DNA of 64,000 bases from Aphelocoma coerulescens (GCF_041296385.1 NC_091023.1:2790924-2854923), one strand, 5' to 3'. Positions 26,601 to 38,879 are shown, counted from the first letter of the stretch. Notes: generated by a model not told the origin, from the letters alone. Program-made: numbers and translations.

Positions 26601-28845
26601 AGGTGACCAAAGCCCACCCTGGTTGTCGAGCTTCTGCAGGCTGGGCAGGTTGCGCAGCACAGTCATGCGGTAGCGGTGGGGGTCGGGCCCGCAGCAGGGG
26701 TTCTCTGCCAGCCACAGCACCCGCAGCCGTGGCAGGGCCTTCAGGTAGAACAGCTCATCCAGGCTCGTGATGTTGTTCTTCCTCAGGTACAGCTCGCTCA
26801 GGTTCTGGCACTGGTGCAGTGGCTCGAGGTCCGAGATGCCGTTCACGCTGTGGAGACACGGTCAGAGCCCATCGCGCCCTTGCTGCCCCAGCCAGCAGGG
26901 AGCACAGCACTTCCCTCTCCTGCAACTGCCTCACCCCAGCCTCACCCCAGCCTCACCCCAGCCCGTGGCTTGTGGCATTTCATCTTTGTCAACAGAGGGA
27001 AGAATTGGAAGGGCCATCGCTCCGCTCTGCTGAGGATGACAAAGAGCTTCTGCTCCCCCCAAACCTGCCCCCTTTTCTCCTCAGACCCACCCAAGGAGAA
27101 CCCATGTAAGATTCCCAAGTTAAAAGGCTCGGATTTGCAGGGCGTTGGCTCCATGGGATCCCCAGGATAAGTGAAAGTTGGGTGCATTATGGAAAGGAGA
27201 AGCTCAAAGAAATGCATGAAATATTTCAACAAGCATTTTGGAAACAGGCCACATACAGAGGCCAAGAAGATCCCTGTCCAAACTGTGGAATAGAACTTCA
27301 GGAGCAACAATCCTAAGGGATTTTATGACTTGTCAAAACAGGGAGTATTTTCTCAAGGAGCACAGGGAATGGTGCAGAGGAGCTACTGAGGACTAATCAT
27401 TTCTGTATCCCTGCTGCTTGAGAAATGGGGCATGAAGGCAGCTCACACACACAACCCCAGCAATGTGGGAAGAAACCATCCCCAGGAAAAGGTGAATTCC
27501 TTGCCCTCTCCAAAGCTGGCAAACTGGCATTCACCTGAACGTGATCACCTCGATGTTGGGCAAATCCCGGCATATGGATATCTGGGCAGGAAGAGACAGA
27601 AACAACAAGTTGGCACTCGTGGGGGAAAATACAAATAAACCCAATTGAAATCACAAAAAGCACCATCAGGAATTTGGGTTTGCTTCAGTCTAACCCAAGC
27701 TTAACAGCACCAGAGATTTTCTGACACAGCAAGTGCAGCGTCAGCAGCTCCTCCAGCCTCTGCTCAGGAGTGGAAGTGCAGATACCAGCCAGCGTCACAT
27801 TGTTCTTCTGCTCCAGCAACTCTGCAGCCTCCACACGCAGGAAAGGCTCCCTCCCACCCCTGCCAGCCCTTCCCTAGCAACAGAACCTCATCCAAAATCA
27901 CCACAGTGGTAGGACTCGGGGTCCTGCTCTCCAGGGCTTCATGCTGGGCCTTGGAGAGAAATTTTCCAATGTGGAAACAGAAGCAATCCCTTTTTTTTTT
28001 ATCGTGTGAGACGCTAATCAACCCTGAAAAGCCCTGCAGCTCACAGGCAATGGGCCAACCCAAAGCCAGGCCCTCCCCCGTGCCCTGCCAACCCCATCGC
28101 CTCCATGGCGTCCCCACTCCGGCTGCGGGCCCAGCCTCCTCTGGCTCCTCCAGTACTTACATCTGTCAGGTGGCTGCCCCTGCAAGAGGAGAGGGGGGTC
28201 AGGGAGAGCACAGCAGGGCTGAGCCTCCCCCTGCACCCCCCCCAGCCGGGGTCACAGCCCCAGCCCCCAGCCTGGCCCCACCAAACAGCTCCGGCACAGT
28301 GTGTCACGGGCCTTGTTGTGCCTCCCCTTCTCCAGCCCTGCCCGTTCTCCCTCACCCGGCCCTACCTGACCCCCCTCACCCAGCGCTGCCTGTTCCCCAC
28401 TCCTGCCTGTCTGCCCTTCCCCAGCCCTGTCCCGCCTCTCCATCCCTGCCTGACACCCAGCCCCAGCCCTTCCTGCCCTCCCTCCATCCTTGCCTCCCCT
28501 TCCCAGCCCCGTCTGAACCCCCCTCTCCATCTCTGCCTGTGTCCCCAGCCTCAGCCCTGCCTGCCACCCCTCATCCATCCCTGCCCGTCCTCTCTCCTGA
28601 TCCCTGCCTGTGCCCCCACCCCCAGGCCTGCCTGTCCCCTCTCCATCCCCGCCCTCCCTCCATCACTGTCCTCTCAGCCTCATCCGAGCCTGTCCTCCTT
28701 CGTCACCCCTGCCTGTACCCCCCTCAGTCCCTGTCCCCCGGCCCGTCCCTGCTTGTCCCCGCGCCCACCAGCAGTTGAGGCGGCGGACGCCGTCGAGCGC
28801 GGCCGCCTTGGCCTGTGCCAGCACGGCCGCCCGGCTCAGCCTCAT
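23649..28845 (-). CDS. CFAP410: Cilia and flagella associated protein 410 (C21orf2), 7 exons
   Basis: Small leucine-rich-repeat protein of the basal body/cilium, known as a NEK1 partner. Minus-strand exons: 28845-28769, 28179-28161 (19 nt), 27581-27535, 26847-26618, 25606-25435, 25038-24945 and 23771-23649; phases join throughout, 762 nt = 253 residues (human 256). The N-terminus has RRLNCWGSHLTD, then [15 protein letters not shown], then LRRs with [10 protein letters not shown] and the very conserved [13 protein letters not shown] and HRYRMTVLR region of exon 4 (LRR cap). Exon 5 opens [11 protein letters not shown]. The middle (exons 5-6) is low-complexity and poorly conserved. The C-terminal helix [20 protein letters not shown] matches the conserved oligomerisation helix of the family and ends QKELQEE. 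The gene converges on PFKL, the same neighbour arrangement as in human. Confidence 0.97.
24240..24370 (-). mobile_element. Old degraded CR1 fragment
   Basis: Text resembling a divergent CR1 3' block ('cttctagggagaatctttt', 'ccaacatccaacctgaacct', 'ggccatttccc'), with CR1 sense on the minus strand. It lies in CFAP410 intron 6 and is weakly supported because of decay. Confidence 0.5.
24575..24905 (-). mobile_element. CR1 LINE fragment in CFAP410 intron 6
   Basis: CR1 3' region with 'cttcctaatgtccagtctga', 'gatgaggtcacccctcagcc' and 'tcagctgctcctggacatc' blocks, with CR1 sense on the minus strand. It ends about 40 bp before the CFAP410 exon 6 donor. Confidence 0.85.
26055..26454. repeat. AAGGGG hexanucleotide satellite, 400-nt pure-purine tract
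   Basis: Exactly 400 consecutive purines on the plus strand with no C or T, bounded by tt at 26053-26054 and t at 26455. The main unit is GGGGAA, with GGGGGAA, GGGAA and GGGGAAA variants; the left half is most regular and the right half drifts to GGGGAAA. It lies in CFAP410 intron 4 (26617-25607), so the transcript carries CCCCUU-type pyrimidines while the template strand is G-rich. Long open frames on both strands (KGKGKG, LPLPLP) are repeat artefacts. Confidence 0.98.
28200..28760. repeat. C-rich, pyrimidine-biased degenerate repeat in CFAP410 intron 1
   Basis: Irregular reiteration of 'ccctgcctgtcccc', 'ctccatccctgcc' and 'ccagccctg' modules over about 560 bp, filling almost all of intron 1 (28180-28768). 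Conservation between modules is poor, with no fixed period. Confidence 0.6.
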
Positions 28846-29100
28846 GCCGGGCCGGCCCGGGCCGCGCCGCGGCTGCAGGGGCGGGACCCGCGGCCTCAGG
28901 CCCCGCCCGGCCGGGGCGGCTCCGCAGCTCCGGGGCTGGATTCGCCTTGTCCCCTCCCCTCCGCGGGCCGGGCCCCGCCACAGCCCCCGGGCCCCGGCAC
29001 AGCCCTCGGGCCCCGGCACAGCCCCCGGGCCCCGCCGCAGCCCCCGGGCCCCGCCGCGTCCCGGCCCGCCCCGCCCCGCCCGCCCGAGCGCCGCTGCGCA
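28846..29100 (-). promoter_or_regulatory. CFAP410 CpG-island promoter
   Basis: Very GC- and CpG-rich sequence directly upstream of the CFAP410 ATG, ending sharply at about 29100 where the DNA turns AT-rich. It contains the 19-bp x4 tandem repeat. No TATA box is seen. Confidence 0.65.
28979..29054. repeat. 19-bp x4 tandem repeat in the CFAP410 promoter
   Basis: Four consecutive 19-bp units of the form 'cacagcccccgggccccgg' with one or two changes each. Each unit contains a CCCGGGCCCC palindromic core. The array lies 135-210 bp upstream of the start codon. Confidence 0.9.
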
Positions 29101-29231
29101 ACGGGCGCGGGTTGAAGTGTTTATTCGTATTTACGGATAAATCTTATCAGTCGTTTAATTATATCTTATTAGAGAATGGTTTGTACACAGAGCTACGCCT
29201 TTGTGGGTGTATATTTATGTGAAGGGATCCT

Positions 29232-29475
29232 CATGGAATCGTGGAATGGTTTGGGTTGGATGGGACCTCAAAGCCCATCTCATCCCACCCCCTGCCATGG
29301 GCAAGGACACCTTCCACTATCCCAGGTTGCTCCAAGCAACCTCCAGGGATCCAGGGGCAGCCACAGCTCCCCTGGGCACCCTGTGCCAGGGCCTCACCTC
29401 CCTCACAGGGAAAATTTTTTTTTCCCCCTTAATATCTAATCTAAACCTACTCCTTCAGTTTGAACCCATTTCCCC
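29232..29475 (-). mobile_element. CR1 LINE 3'-end fragment
   Basis: Starts 'catggaatcgtggaatggtt' and continues through 'gggcaaggacaccttccact' and 'ccctgtgccagggcctcacc'. CR1 sense is on the minus strand. Confidence 0.9.
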
Positions 29476-30229
29476 TTGGAATAACACATAATGAGTGTGT
29501 AATTTTATATCTGACTTCACACATATACTCCCATATACCCCTGTATGTATGTATATATGTATGTATGAAGTGTGCATAAATAAAATATGTTTAAATTTTC
29601 TGTAATAAATGTATCATTTGTGGCTTCTCACCCATCCCTGCCTGCTCCCCATCCACATCCCTGGCCCCCTCTCTCCTCAGTTAGTTCCTAAACATTCCAA
29701 CAGGTGATAGTTCAGCCCTTGAAAAATATGTTTCGTACAAATAAGAGTTAATGACTCTCTCAAGAATGACTAATACAGCACTACAGTTTCTTACTCCTCT
29801 TATCCCATGGGGCAATAAGAAAACTAACACTCACCTTTGAACCAGCCTTTGGAGACAAGTGGTGTAGGACTCGTTTTTACAGAGCCTAAGTCCTTCAGGA
29901 ATCCTCTCCTGGACTGCTGGGCTTCTACACCACCATCTGATGTGGTGTAGGAAAACCTCCAGTTTGTATCTCCAGGGGTGTAACAGCAGCAGGTGGTTGA
30001 ATGGGAGAGCTGGAATAAAAAGGTCTGGAGAAGCGGTGTGTCCAAAAAAAAAAAGGATTAATGCAGTGCTTCCCAGCGTTTTTCTGTGTGTTTCCACCTT
30101 ATTCAGCAACAGAAACAACTGTAGGGTGGGGGTTGGGTGTTCCGTGTTTGGTTGTGTGGGTGTTTGGGTGCTGCTGCAAAAGGAAGGGTTCAGGTGTGTG
30201 GACAGGACACTTAGGGACATAGTTTACAA

Positions 30230-30780
30230 AATCAGAATCATTACAGCTGGAAAACACCTCCAAGATCATCGCACCCAGCCTGTGACCGATCCCCACCTTG
30301 TCACCCAGCCCAGGTCACTGAGTGCTATGTTCAGGCATTCCTTGGACACCTGCTGGGATGAGGACTCCAAACCTCCCTGGGCAGCCCCTTCCAAGGCCTG
30401 ACCACCCTTTCTGTGAAGAAATTCCTCCTTGATATCCCACCTGAACCTTCCCTGGCACATCTTGAGGCCATTTCCCCTTGTCCTGTCCCTGTTCCCTGGG
30501 AGCAGAGCCCAACCCCCCCGGCTGCCCCCTCCTGTCAGGGAGTTGTGCAGAGCCACAGGGTCCCTCCCCCCTGAGCCTCCTTTGCTCCAGCCTGAGCCCT
30601 TTTCCCAGCTCCCTCAGCCACTCCTGGCACTTCAGACACATCTTCAGTTCTGTTCCCTTCTCTGGACTCACTCCAGCCCCTCAATGTCATTCCTGGACGG
30701 AGGGGCCCAGAACTGGACACAGCTCTTGAGGAGCCTCAGCAGTGCCAGCACAGGGGACAGGCACAACCCTGGGCCTGCTG
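30230..30780 (-). mobile_element. CR1 LINE fragment
   Basis: Begins 'aatcagaatcattacagctg' (reverse complement of a CR1 3' end). It then carries the 'ggcctgaccaccctttctgt' and 'ttgaggccatttccccttgt' blocks and extends into the 'gcccagaactggacacagct' region. CR1 sense is on the minus strand. Confidence 0.9.
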
Positions 30781-30827
30781 GACACACTCTTCCTGCTACG
30801 GGCCAGTGGCGAACATGGTGGTGCCAG

Positions 30828-30890
30828 GTTAATGGTTGGACTCGATGTTAGAGGGCTTTTCCAGCCTCAATGCTTCCACGATTCTATGAA
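30828..30890 (+). mobile_element. Short CR1 3' terminus, opposite orientation
   Basis: The text 'aatggttggactcgatgtta' followed by 'ccacgattctatgaaa' is the plus-sense CR1 3' end with its ATTCTATG tail. It lies back to back with the minus-sense copy at 30230-30780. Confidence 0.8.
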
Positions 30891-32514
30891 ACATGTGGAA
30901 GTGAACCCTTGTTTGTGGTGATGGTGATGGCCTTGTGTGGGAAGTGAGGGGTGGCACTGAACTGCCTTCCCTCCTGATTGCCACGCTTCTGGATAAGGGA
31001 AGGGCCGAGGGATGCGTTTATTGGGATCAATGGGCGTGCACTTTTCAGGAAAAATGTGGGATAAGCGGGTTAGGCAGATAATCCCACTGCACTTCCCTCT
31101 CTGTCTCAGCACTTAGCTGCCATCACTCCCACAGACAGCCAGGACGCAGGTGGTGCATGAGGATTTTAGAGCTGGATTCACAAGCACTTGGAGGCAGATG
31201 GAGCAATTCTTGGAATTCTTGGGTTTTCTGCATGCAGCTGTCCACAGGCTGGCTGGCATGAGGAAACTCAGATCTGGGCACTTGGGCCACGTGTCGCTGA
31301 GGGCAGCAGCAGGACCCGAGGAACAGCAATATCCATGCCTTTGTGGTACTTTTGTTCACTGAATCCCGGGCTGCTTTCACTTCTACTGGAACATGGAAAC
31401 ACCCAAGCATGATTCCAACCACTCAGCTCTGCAATCCCAGCCCCAGCCCTGCATTGCTGTGCTGTTGGCAGCCAAGTGTGTCCCTGAGACAGGTTAAGGA
31501 GATTAAGGAATCATCTCTAGATGCCACAGAGAGATTTTTGTGCTCATCCCACTGGAAAAAGCACAGGTCAGTCAGTTTTACCAGCACTGTCTGCTCTGAC
31601 ACCTCTCCTGAGACTGAATCAGACACAAACATTTATTTCATTCAGGTTAATTAAATAAAATCTATTTTAATCCCCAGTTTAATTCTGCAAGTAGTAGCAA
31701 TAATCATCTCAGGCAAACCTCTGCCCCAGTCTTTTAAAAAGAGAGCAGTTAAATAATGCATTTAGGCTTGTGAAGCGCATGGAGAGAAGAACAGGAGAGC
31801 CTCTGAGGCCTGGGACCACGTGGCCTCTCCAGGCTGCACAGGATCACCTACAATCACATCCACATCCTGCTCACAGCCCTGTAGTGTCACTAACAGATCT
31901 TTATTCCAGAGCAGGGGTCAGATCTCCCCACAGGCCTGGTGAGGTCTCACCTCACCCCCTAATTCCTGGTGGTGGGTTGTGGTCACTTTTTGAGTCTGTG
32001 GGAGGCAGAGAGCAAAAAGCTCTTTGCACACTTGGGCTCATATCTGAAGTACCTTCAGTTAGGTCTGTACTACACAGCAGCCTCACATTTCCTTTCCAGC
32101 TCCATATCAGTGTTTTATTAAATGAGTCTATTAGAACCTGTTTAATGGATTGTGGAGGGCCCAGGAGAGCCATTTCCTGCATGTAATCCTTGTATGTATT
32201 TTTTCCTCTCATTTCCAACCAGGACATTTGCTGTGATCTGTGATTCCTTTATGCAAGGTCTCACAGCTCACTTGTGATTCCCACAACAGCCTCAGAAGGA
32301 GAAGTTGGGACCCCCGGAGTGTCCTGGCTACTAAACTGAACCACCTGAATGTGGTGTGGGATTGCTGTTGGAGTGTGAGTCACACACAGGGAATTTGAGA
32401 GAGCTGGGAGCTGCCAGTGATAGTGATGACTGCCCTTGCTGCCAGTGGCAGCCACACCTCCACACTGCTCTCCAGGCTTGTCACTGTCACCGATGGGTGT
32501 CTGCCCTGCCGGCT

Positions 32515-32775
32515 ATCATGGAATCGTAGAATCACACAATACCCCAAGCTGGAAGGAACCCACAAGGATCATGGAGTCCAACTCCTGGCCTTGCACAGGA
32601 CAACCCAACAATCCCACCCTGTGCCTGAGAGAGTTGTCCAAAATCTCCTTTAGCTCTGGCAGCCTTGGGGCCGTCTGCATTCCCTGGGGAGCCTGTTCAG
32701 TGCCCCAGCACCCTCTGGGGGAAGAACCTTTTCCTATTATCTAACCTAAATCTCCCCCCAGTGCAGCTTCCTGAC
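32515..32775 (-). mobile_element. CR1 LINE 3'-end fragment
   Basis: Begins 'atcatggaatcgtagaatca' and carries 'ggaacccacaaggatcatgg', 'ggggaagaaccttttcctat' and 'ctaacctaaatctcccccca'. CR1 sense is on the minus strand; it appears to be a different subfamily from copies A and B. Confidence 0.85.
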
Positions 32776-33865
32776 ATTCCTTCAGGTCCTGCATGGAGTG
32801 GTTTTGTCTTCCACTGGCCACGTCAGATCTCACTAACACTTTGGGGAGATGAAGATTGGCAGGGCCTGTATGGACACATCTTCTTGAGTTCTGGCAGCTG
32901 GGAGGGCAACCAGAGCCACCTCTCCTGGTGCAACCCCACTCTGCCGACAGCAGTGTTATGTGTTCCAGAAGCTAATCCCTATCAAGCACCATCCTGGTTA
33001 AGAAAAGCTGTTAAACAGCATAGAAGGAGCAACATGGCTTTGGGAGAGGCATTCAGAGAGTTTTATCTTCCTGCTATCCCTGAGAGGTGGTCAGCCCTCC
33101 TGGAGATGGGCTCTGCTCCCTGCCCTTTCATTTTCCTCGGAAAAGCCCCATGTGTTTGAGAATGTCTCGTTTCTGAGCAACAAGTTGTTCCTGTAACTGC
33201 TGCAGTGTGGGGTCACAGCACGCTTGGCCATGCTGGAGTTCCGAGGATGCTCGTGGCAGCTCTCCAGCAGTTCTTCCACCCACGGGACATTCCCTGTCTG
33301 CAGCTGTCACTGCTCTGGGTCCAGAACACCATGAGGGATCACTATTTAGATGTTGGCAGGAAATGCCAGGGTTTGGCAAGAGCCAACAGAATAATCATGT
33401 CGTCATGATGGATGGAGACAGGCACGTCACACCGGCTCTGTCAGTTTTCAGTTTGGGAAACATCCCCTCTTTAGTCCCTCTGAAGAGCCAGCCAAGAGGA
33501 ACACCTGTGTCTACAAAACACTTCCAGAGCCAGGGAGGCAGATGAGCACTCCAGGGCCAAATTAACAGAGGAGCTTCTGCAGAAGTTTTGGGAAAAAAAA
33601 CTTCGGAGAGGATTTCCAGGAAAGCTCCTGCTCCCTCTGGTATCCCCTATGACCACACCAGCACTAGCCCTGTATCACCAGAGAGCAGCTGTACAGACAC
33701 CACAGCCACACCTGAAGCCACCTGGGGACACTGCACAGCTCCAGTGGCCTGAGCAGGATGAAGAATTTCCCAACAGACAAGATCTGTCTCACCCAGCAAA
33801 TATGAATTCCCAAGACAGACATCCACATTAAAGGGAATTCACAGCCAACTGCACAGAGTGAGTAT

Positions 33866-34125
33866 TGAGGGGCTGAGGTGAGTCCAGAGAAGGGAATGGA
33901 GCTGGGGAAGAGGCTGGAGCCCCAGGAGCAGCTGAGGGAGCTGGGAAAGGGGCTCAGCCTGGAGCAAAGGAGGCTCAGGGGGGACCTTGTGGCTCTGCAC
34001 AACTCCCTGACAGGAAGGGGCAGCCAGGTGAGGGTCAGCCTCTGTTCCCAGGGAACAAGTTGTGGACTCAGCAGTGTAAGGTTTATGGGTGGGCTTGATT
34101 TTTCCAGCCTAAATGATTCTGTTCT
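33866..34125 (+). mobile_element. CR1 LINE fragment, internally deleted
   Basis: Plus-sense CR1 from 'gaggggctgaggtgagtcca' through 'gggaccttgtggctctgcac', then a jump to a degraded 3' end ('ttttccagcctaaatgattc'). The middle of the 3' UTR is missing. Confidence 0.85.
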
Positions 34126-35694
34126 GCTCTGCTCATTTCCATCTGCTCTTTCAGCAGGAAGGTGAGCTGGCACTTGGGGATAAAGGTTATTCCTAGCAGG
34201 ATCTCTGATCCCCTTCCAGCAAAGAGCTGCACAGGTGCTGGGCGTGGCAGAGCTCTGGGCAGCACAGAGCCAGGAAGGGCTGCAGCGGGATGGCAGTGGG
34301 AGCTCACATGGAAAAGGTGCCACACACACTCCAGGGAAAAGCTGTTTGAGAGCCTGGTCCATCCCCCTCGGCAGCAGAGCCGCCAATGTTCACTAATGAT
34401 TCCCGAGTAATGTGGTTCCTGTTGCTCTGGAGGCGTGTCCATGTGCTGTGTGGGTGGTGTGGGGGCAGAGAGGCGGAGGGGAGCGGGAGCTGCCAGGCTG
34501 GCTCTGCAGCCACACGTGTGCTGCTGGAAAAAACAAACTCCTTTCCATAACTTCCAGAAGTGTGGCTTTTTCAGCCTGCAGGTCAGTAGGCAAATGCTGC
34601 AACCCACACCTGAGCATCCCTGTTTGGCCTTTTACATGGCAAACATGGCAAATATAGCAGGTGACTCATTCCATAGGTCCTGAAAGAAACTGTGCAGGTT
34701 GGTTTATGAAACTTCCATGATGCACTTGGAATCAGGAATTTAAGTAATTCCCACTTTTGTTTTTATGGGTTTTTTTTCCTTTGGTTGGTTATCTGTTGAA
34801 AAAAAACCATGAAGAGATTAACATCAAAACTCAATCTCAGGTAGCACAGATTAGCAGGACCTATGGATGGACTTCAGCATTTGCTCAGCTGAGGAACAGC
34901 TGGAAGGTTTCCACCAGGAGTTGATTTGGATGTAGTCAGGGCAGCCCAGAGACCTCAGCAGTGTAGGCACGAGCCACTCTTCTCCACTTGGGATCAATTT
35001 TGGGGATTACACATTGAAATTGGGAAATTTCTGTTTTGGGAGCTGTTTTGGGAGCTGTTACAGCAGCTCCTTGCCACAAATGTTTTCTACTCATGGTTTT
35101 TCACTCATTCTTTGTTCTTAATCTTTAATCTTCACTTAAATGTTCTTAATCGTCACTTAATCTTTGTTCTTGCATGACACTGACCTCCTAAGGGGGGATG
35201 TGAGGAAGGAACAGGATTAAGAGGTGAAACAACTTGGCTGCAAAGCAGCATTGTCCTTGGCAGATCTGAGTGGAGAAAAGTGCTGGTTCAACTCCCCGTG
35301 CCTCTTTGTGCCCTTCTCCAAACCCTTGTTAAATTCCCTACAACTCCCACTCCGTTTGGGCTCCCTTCACTAAATCCTCAGAAAGGAGGAAGGCAAGAGG
35401 GAGCTTCCTGGCCGACCTTGACTCTAATGTTCTGCCCTTTTCCCATGTTTTTTGGTCTCTTCATAAGGGAGGGACATATCATCTTGATTCCTTCAGGCTC
35501 CTTCCTGTGCATCCTGCAGCATCACACACTCTGCATAAAGAAATATCATATTTTACTTTGATTTGCAAATCAGCAGGATCCCAATTCCCATGTAAATGTA
35601 TTCACAGGATGCATGTTATTGGCAAAAGGAACTGATAACAGCTGTCTCTACAGAGCACTGGGCACAGTGGAACTTGCTCCTTATTTTAGCATTT

Positions 35695-36560
35695 CAGCCA
35701 TAACCATGAGGCTGTTTCTTCTCATCCTGTTCCCTGGGAGCAGAGCCCGACCCCCCCGGCTGCCCCCTCCTGTCAGGGACTTGTGGAGAGCCACAAGGTC
35801 CCCCCTGAGCCTCCTTTGCTCCAGGCTGAGCCCCTTTCCCAGCTCCCTCAGCCGCTCCTGGGGCTCCAGCCCCTTCCCCAGCTCTGTTCCTTTCCCCAGA
35901 CACGCTCCAGCTCTCAATGTTTCTCTTGCTGTGAGAGCCCAGAACTGGACACAGCGCTCAAGGTGCCCCACAGGTCCCAGCACAGAGGGACAGTCACTGC
36001 TCTGGGCCTGCTGGACACACCATGGCTGGGACAGCCCAGGGGCCATTGGCCTCTTGCCCACCTGAGCACACCTGGGCTCATGTCCAGCCACTGTCACCAG
36101 CACCTCCAGGGCATTTTCCAGCTTTCCAGCCACTCTGTCCCCAACCTGGAGTTGCACAGGGCTAGTGTGACCCAAGGGCAGGACCTGGCACTTGGCCTTG
36201 TTGACCCTCACCCCATTATCCTTAGCCCATGGATCCAGCCTGTCCAGATCACTCTGCAGAGCCTTCCTGCCCTCCACACTCCCACCCAGCTTGGTGTCAC
36301 CTACGAACGTAGTGAGGGTGCCCAATCCCCTCGTCCAGATCATGGACAAAGATATTAAACAGGGCCCAACACCGAGCCCTGGGGTTCCCCAGTGGTGCCC
36401 AGCCCAATCTGGATGTAACTCCATTCCCACCACTCCCTGTGCCCAGCCATCAGCCGGGTTTTTGCCCAGCACACAGTGCACCCATGGAAGCCATGAGCAG
36501 CCAGTTTCTCAGGGAGAATGCTGTAGGAAACAGTGTCAAAGGCACAGGTGGGACTGTTAC
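35695..36560 (-). mobile_element. CR1 LINE with degenerate reverse-transcriptase C-terminus
   Basis: Minus-sense CR1. The left part is 3' UTR; the right part encodes an RT tail readable in one minus-strand frame (FVGDTKLGGSV, ALQSDLDRLDPWA and KAKCQVLPLGH blocks), typical of non-LTR RTs after the active site. The catalytic core is absent, so it is inactive. Confidence 0.92.
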
Positions 36561-37204
36561 TTGAGCTGCACAAGAGGTTTTACAAACTCTGGCAGGTATA
36601 TGTCTGTGGAGACATGGCCAGGAGGCCCCCAAATCCAGACTGACGTTGGAATACAAGTTGGAAGTGGTCTAAGCAAACAGAAGAATGTCTCTTCAACCCA
36701 GCTTCACTCCCTGCAGAAAAGGCTGCCTCTCTGGGTGCTGCTGGGAGCAGGGAGATAATCTCCTTGGGATCACCTCACACATCTTCGTCACTGCTGCAGA
36801 GGCCAAGCACAGCAGGCTCAGGTGTTCCCCAGAAGCAGGGAGGCTTCCCTAACTCATGGTTACCCAAATTTAAATGTGAAGGAAAGGATCAAAGCATGCT
36901 CAGATCAGCTGTTTCTTTTCCTCCATGCCCTGTTCTGCTCAGAGTATTTTCAGGAGCATGTGGGTGTCTGCCACCACTGGGACAGGGAAGAGGCCCTCAT
37001 TCCTAGGAAATTCCAGATGGTTTATCCCTGCTGGTGTCTTCTTGTCCCACTGGTGATGGGGAAGATCTTGAGGAGAGGTGGGCAATGCCTTGCCCTGCAG
37101 TGAGGGTTGTAGGCAGAGTTTTGGGGTTTACAGTCTCTGAGGGTCGAGTACTGCCTAGATTTGTAAAATATAGACCAAGGGTTGGAAAACAAACGTCGAT
37201 TAAA

Positions 37205-37600
37205 CTTCCTGCAACAAAGGCAGGAGGAGCTGAGGTCACTTGGTCTGTTCAGCCTGGAGAAGAGGAGGCTGAGTGAGGGCAGAGCTCATCAGGGGCTGCA
37301 GCTTCCTCCCAAGGCCAGCTCCACCCTCTGCTCTCTGTGACCACAGACGGGACCTGAGCTGTGTCAGGTGAGGGTTAGGCTGGGTATCAGGAAAAGATTC
37401 TTCCTCCAGAGGGCGGTCGGGCAGTGAACAGGATCCCAGGGAATGGGCACAGCCCCAAGGCTGCCAGAGCTCCAGGAGCGTTTGGACAATGCCCCAGGGA
37501 CAGGCTGGGATTGCTGGGGTGTCTGTGCAGGGCCAGGAGCTGGACAGGATCATCCCTGTGGGTCCCTTCCAGCTCAGGATCAGTGTGTCAGTAACTGTGC
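37205..37600 (+). mobile_element. CR1 LINE 3'-region fragment
   Basis: Plus-sense text with 'gttcagcctggagaagagga', 'ttcctccagagggcggtcgg' and 'gggtcccttccagctcagga', then a decayed 3' terminus. Confidence 0.82.
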
Positions 37601-38149
37601 TGTAACACAGGCAAAGCATTGAGGTGAAACTATTGACATAAAAGCCCCCTGTGGTATTTTTATACCAGCAAAAGCTGAGAAAATACTGCTCACCTTCCTC
37701 TTTGGCTGATAAATTCACCTTTGTGTTCTGGGGCTGGCAGAGAGAGGGAAGGCAGCCAAACAACCTCTGGCTTGTCTCTTCTCACAAGTGATGGAAATGG
37801 AGCTGGGGTTCCCCCTGGGTGTCTCTGTAGTGATCACCTGGGAATGCATCAGCGATTTGCTCTCTTCCCTTTGCCCTTTGCCTCCAGCCTGCTCTCCCGG
37901 CATTCTCATCTGCTGCCACTTCTTCAATCTGTGTGGGGAATGGCACCAGGAATACCCCTGGCAGCCAAAAATCCCACGTAGAAGAGGTACTGACCTGTTC
38001 AGGTCTGGGCTTTGCTGCTTGTTAACAGCACAATGGGGCATGCAGGGCATTACCGAGCCCTCACTGCACAGGAAATGCATTTCAGTGAAGAAAAATAGTC
38101 ACTGCTGAGATGTCAGATGGTTACAGAAGCACTTCTGGAGCAGGATTAG

Positions 38150-38402
38150 AACAGGTGCACTTTCAATTTGAAAAAGAGTTGGTTTAGATTAGATATTAGG
38201 GAAAAATTGTTCCCTGTGAGGGTGGTGAGGCCCTGGCACAGGTTGCCCAGAGAAGCTGGGGCTGCCCCATCCCTTGAAGTGTCCAAGGCCAGGTTGGACG
38301 GGGCTTGGAGCAACCTGGGATAGTGGAAGCTGTCCCTGCCCATGGCAGGGAATGGAAATGGATGAGCTTTAAGGTCCCTTTCAAACCAGACAATTCTGGG
38401 AT
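38150..38402 (+). mobile_element. CR1 LINE 3'-end fragment
   Basis: Plus-sense text from 'ggtttagattagatattagg' through 'agtgtccaaggccaggttgg' to 'acaattctgggattc'. It lies about 500 bp upstream of the TRA2B GC-box region. Confidence 0.9.
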
Positions 38403-38879
38403 TCACTGGGATGAGCTGAGCAGGTGCAATGTCTCCTCCTGTCTCCCAACTCCAACCGCTGTGCAGTGCTGTGGTTTGAAAAGCACTGAAGAAGTCGGTA
38501 TTTTGGTTAAACCACAGGTCTGTATTTTAAGTCCGAGTGGTCCTCTCTGTGTGGGTGTCCTTTGCTAATCCCTGCACAGTCCTGGCTCTTTGGGGCTGCC
38601 GGTGCTTTACTGGTGCTGCTTGTGACATAAAACAGATACAACGGAGAAGGGGTGTTTGAAACGCTCCTCGTTGCACGTTTTATGGAGAAACAATGCCAAG
38701 GACGGGGGAAAACCCGCTATTTCAGCGACGCTGTGCTGCCCTCGAGTGGGTGACTAAGAAACACGCCGCTCTTCCCTCCCCACGTGCTCTGAACCAATGC
38801 TTTAACACTCCAAAAAAGCCCCTCGCAATCACATTTTTAAAGGATTTCCGCAGCCTGCGGAGGCCGAGGGCGACAACCT

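Noticed and set aside
28105..29140. Large proline-rich plus-strand frame (336 codons)
   Set aside because: It is antisense to CFAP410 exon 1, its promoter and the C-rich intron repeat; the composition explains the openness.
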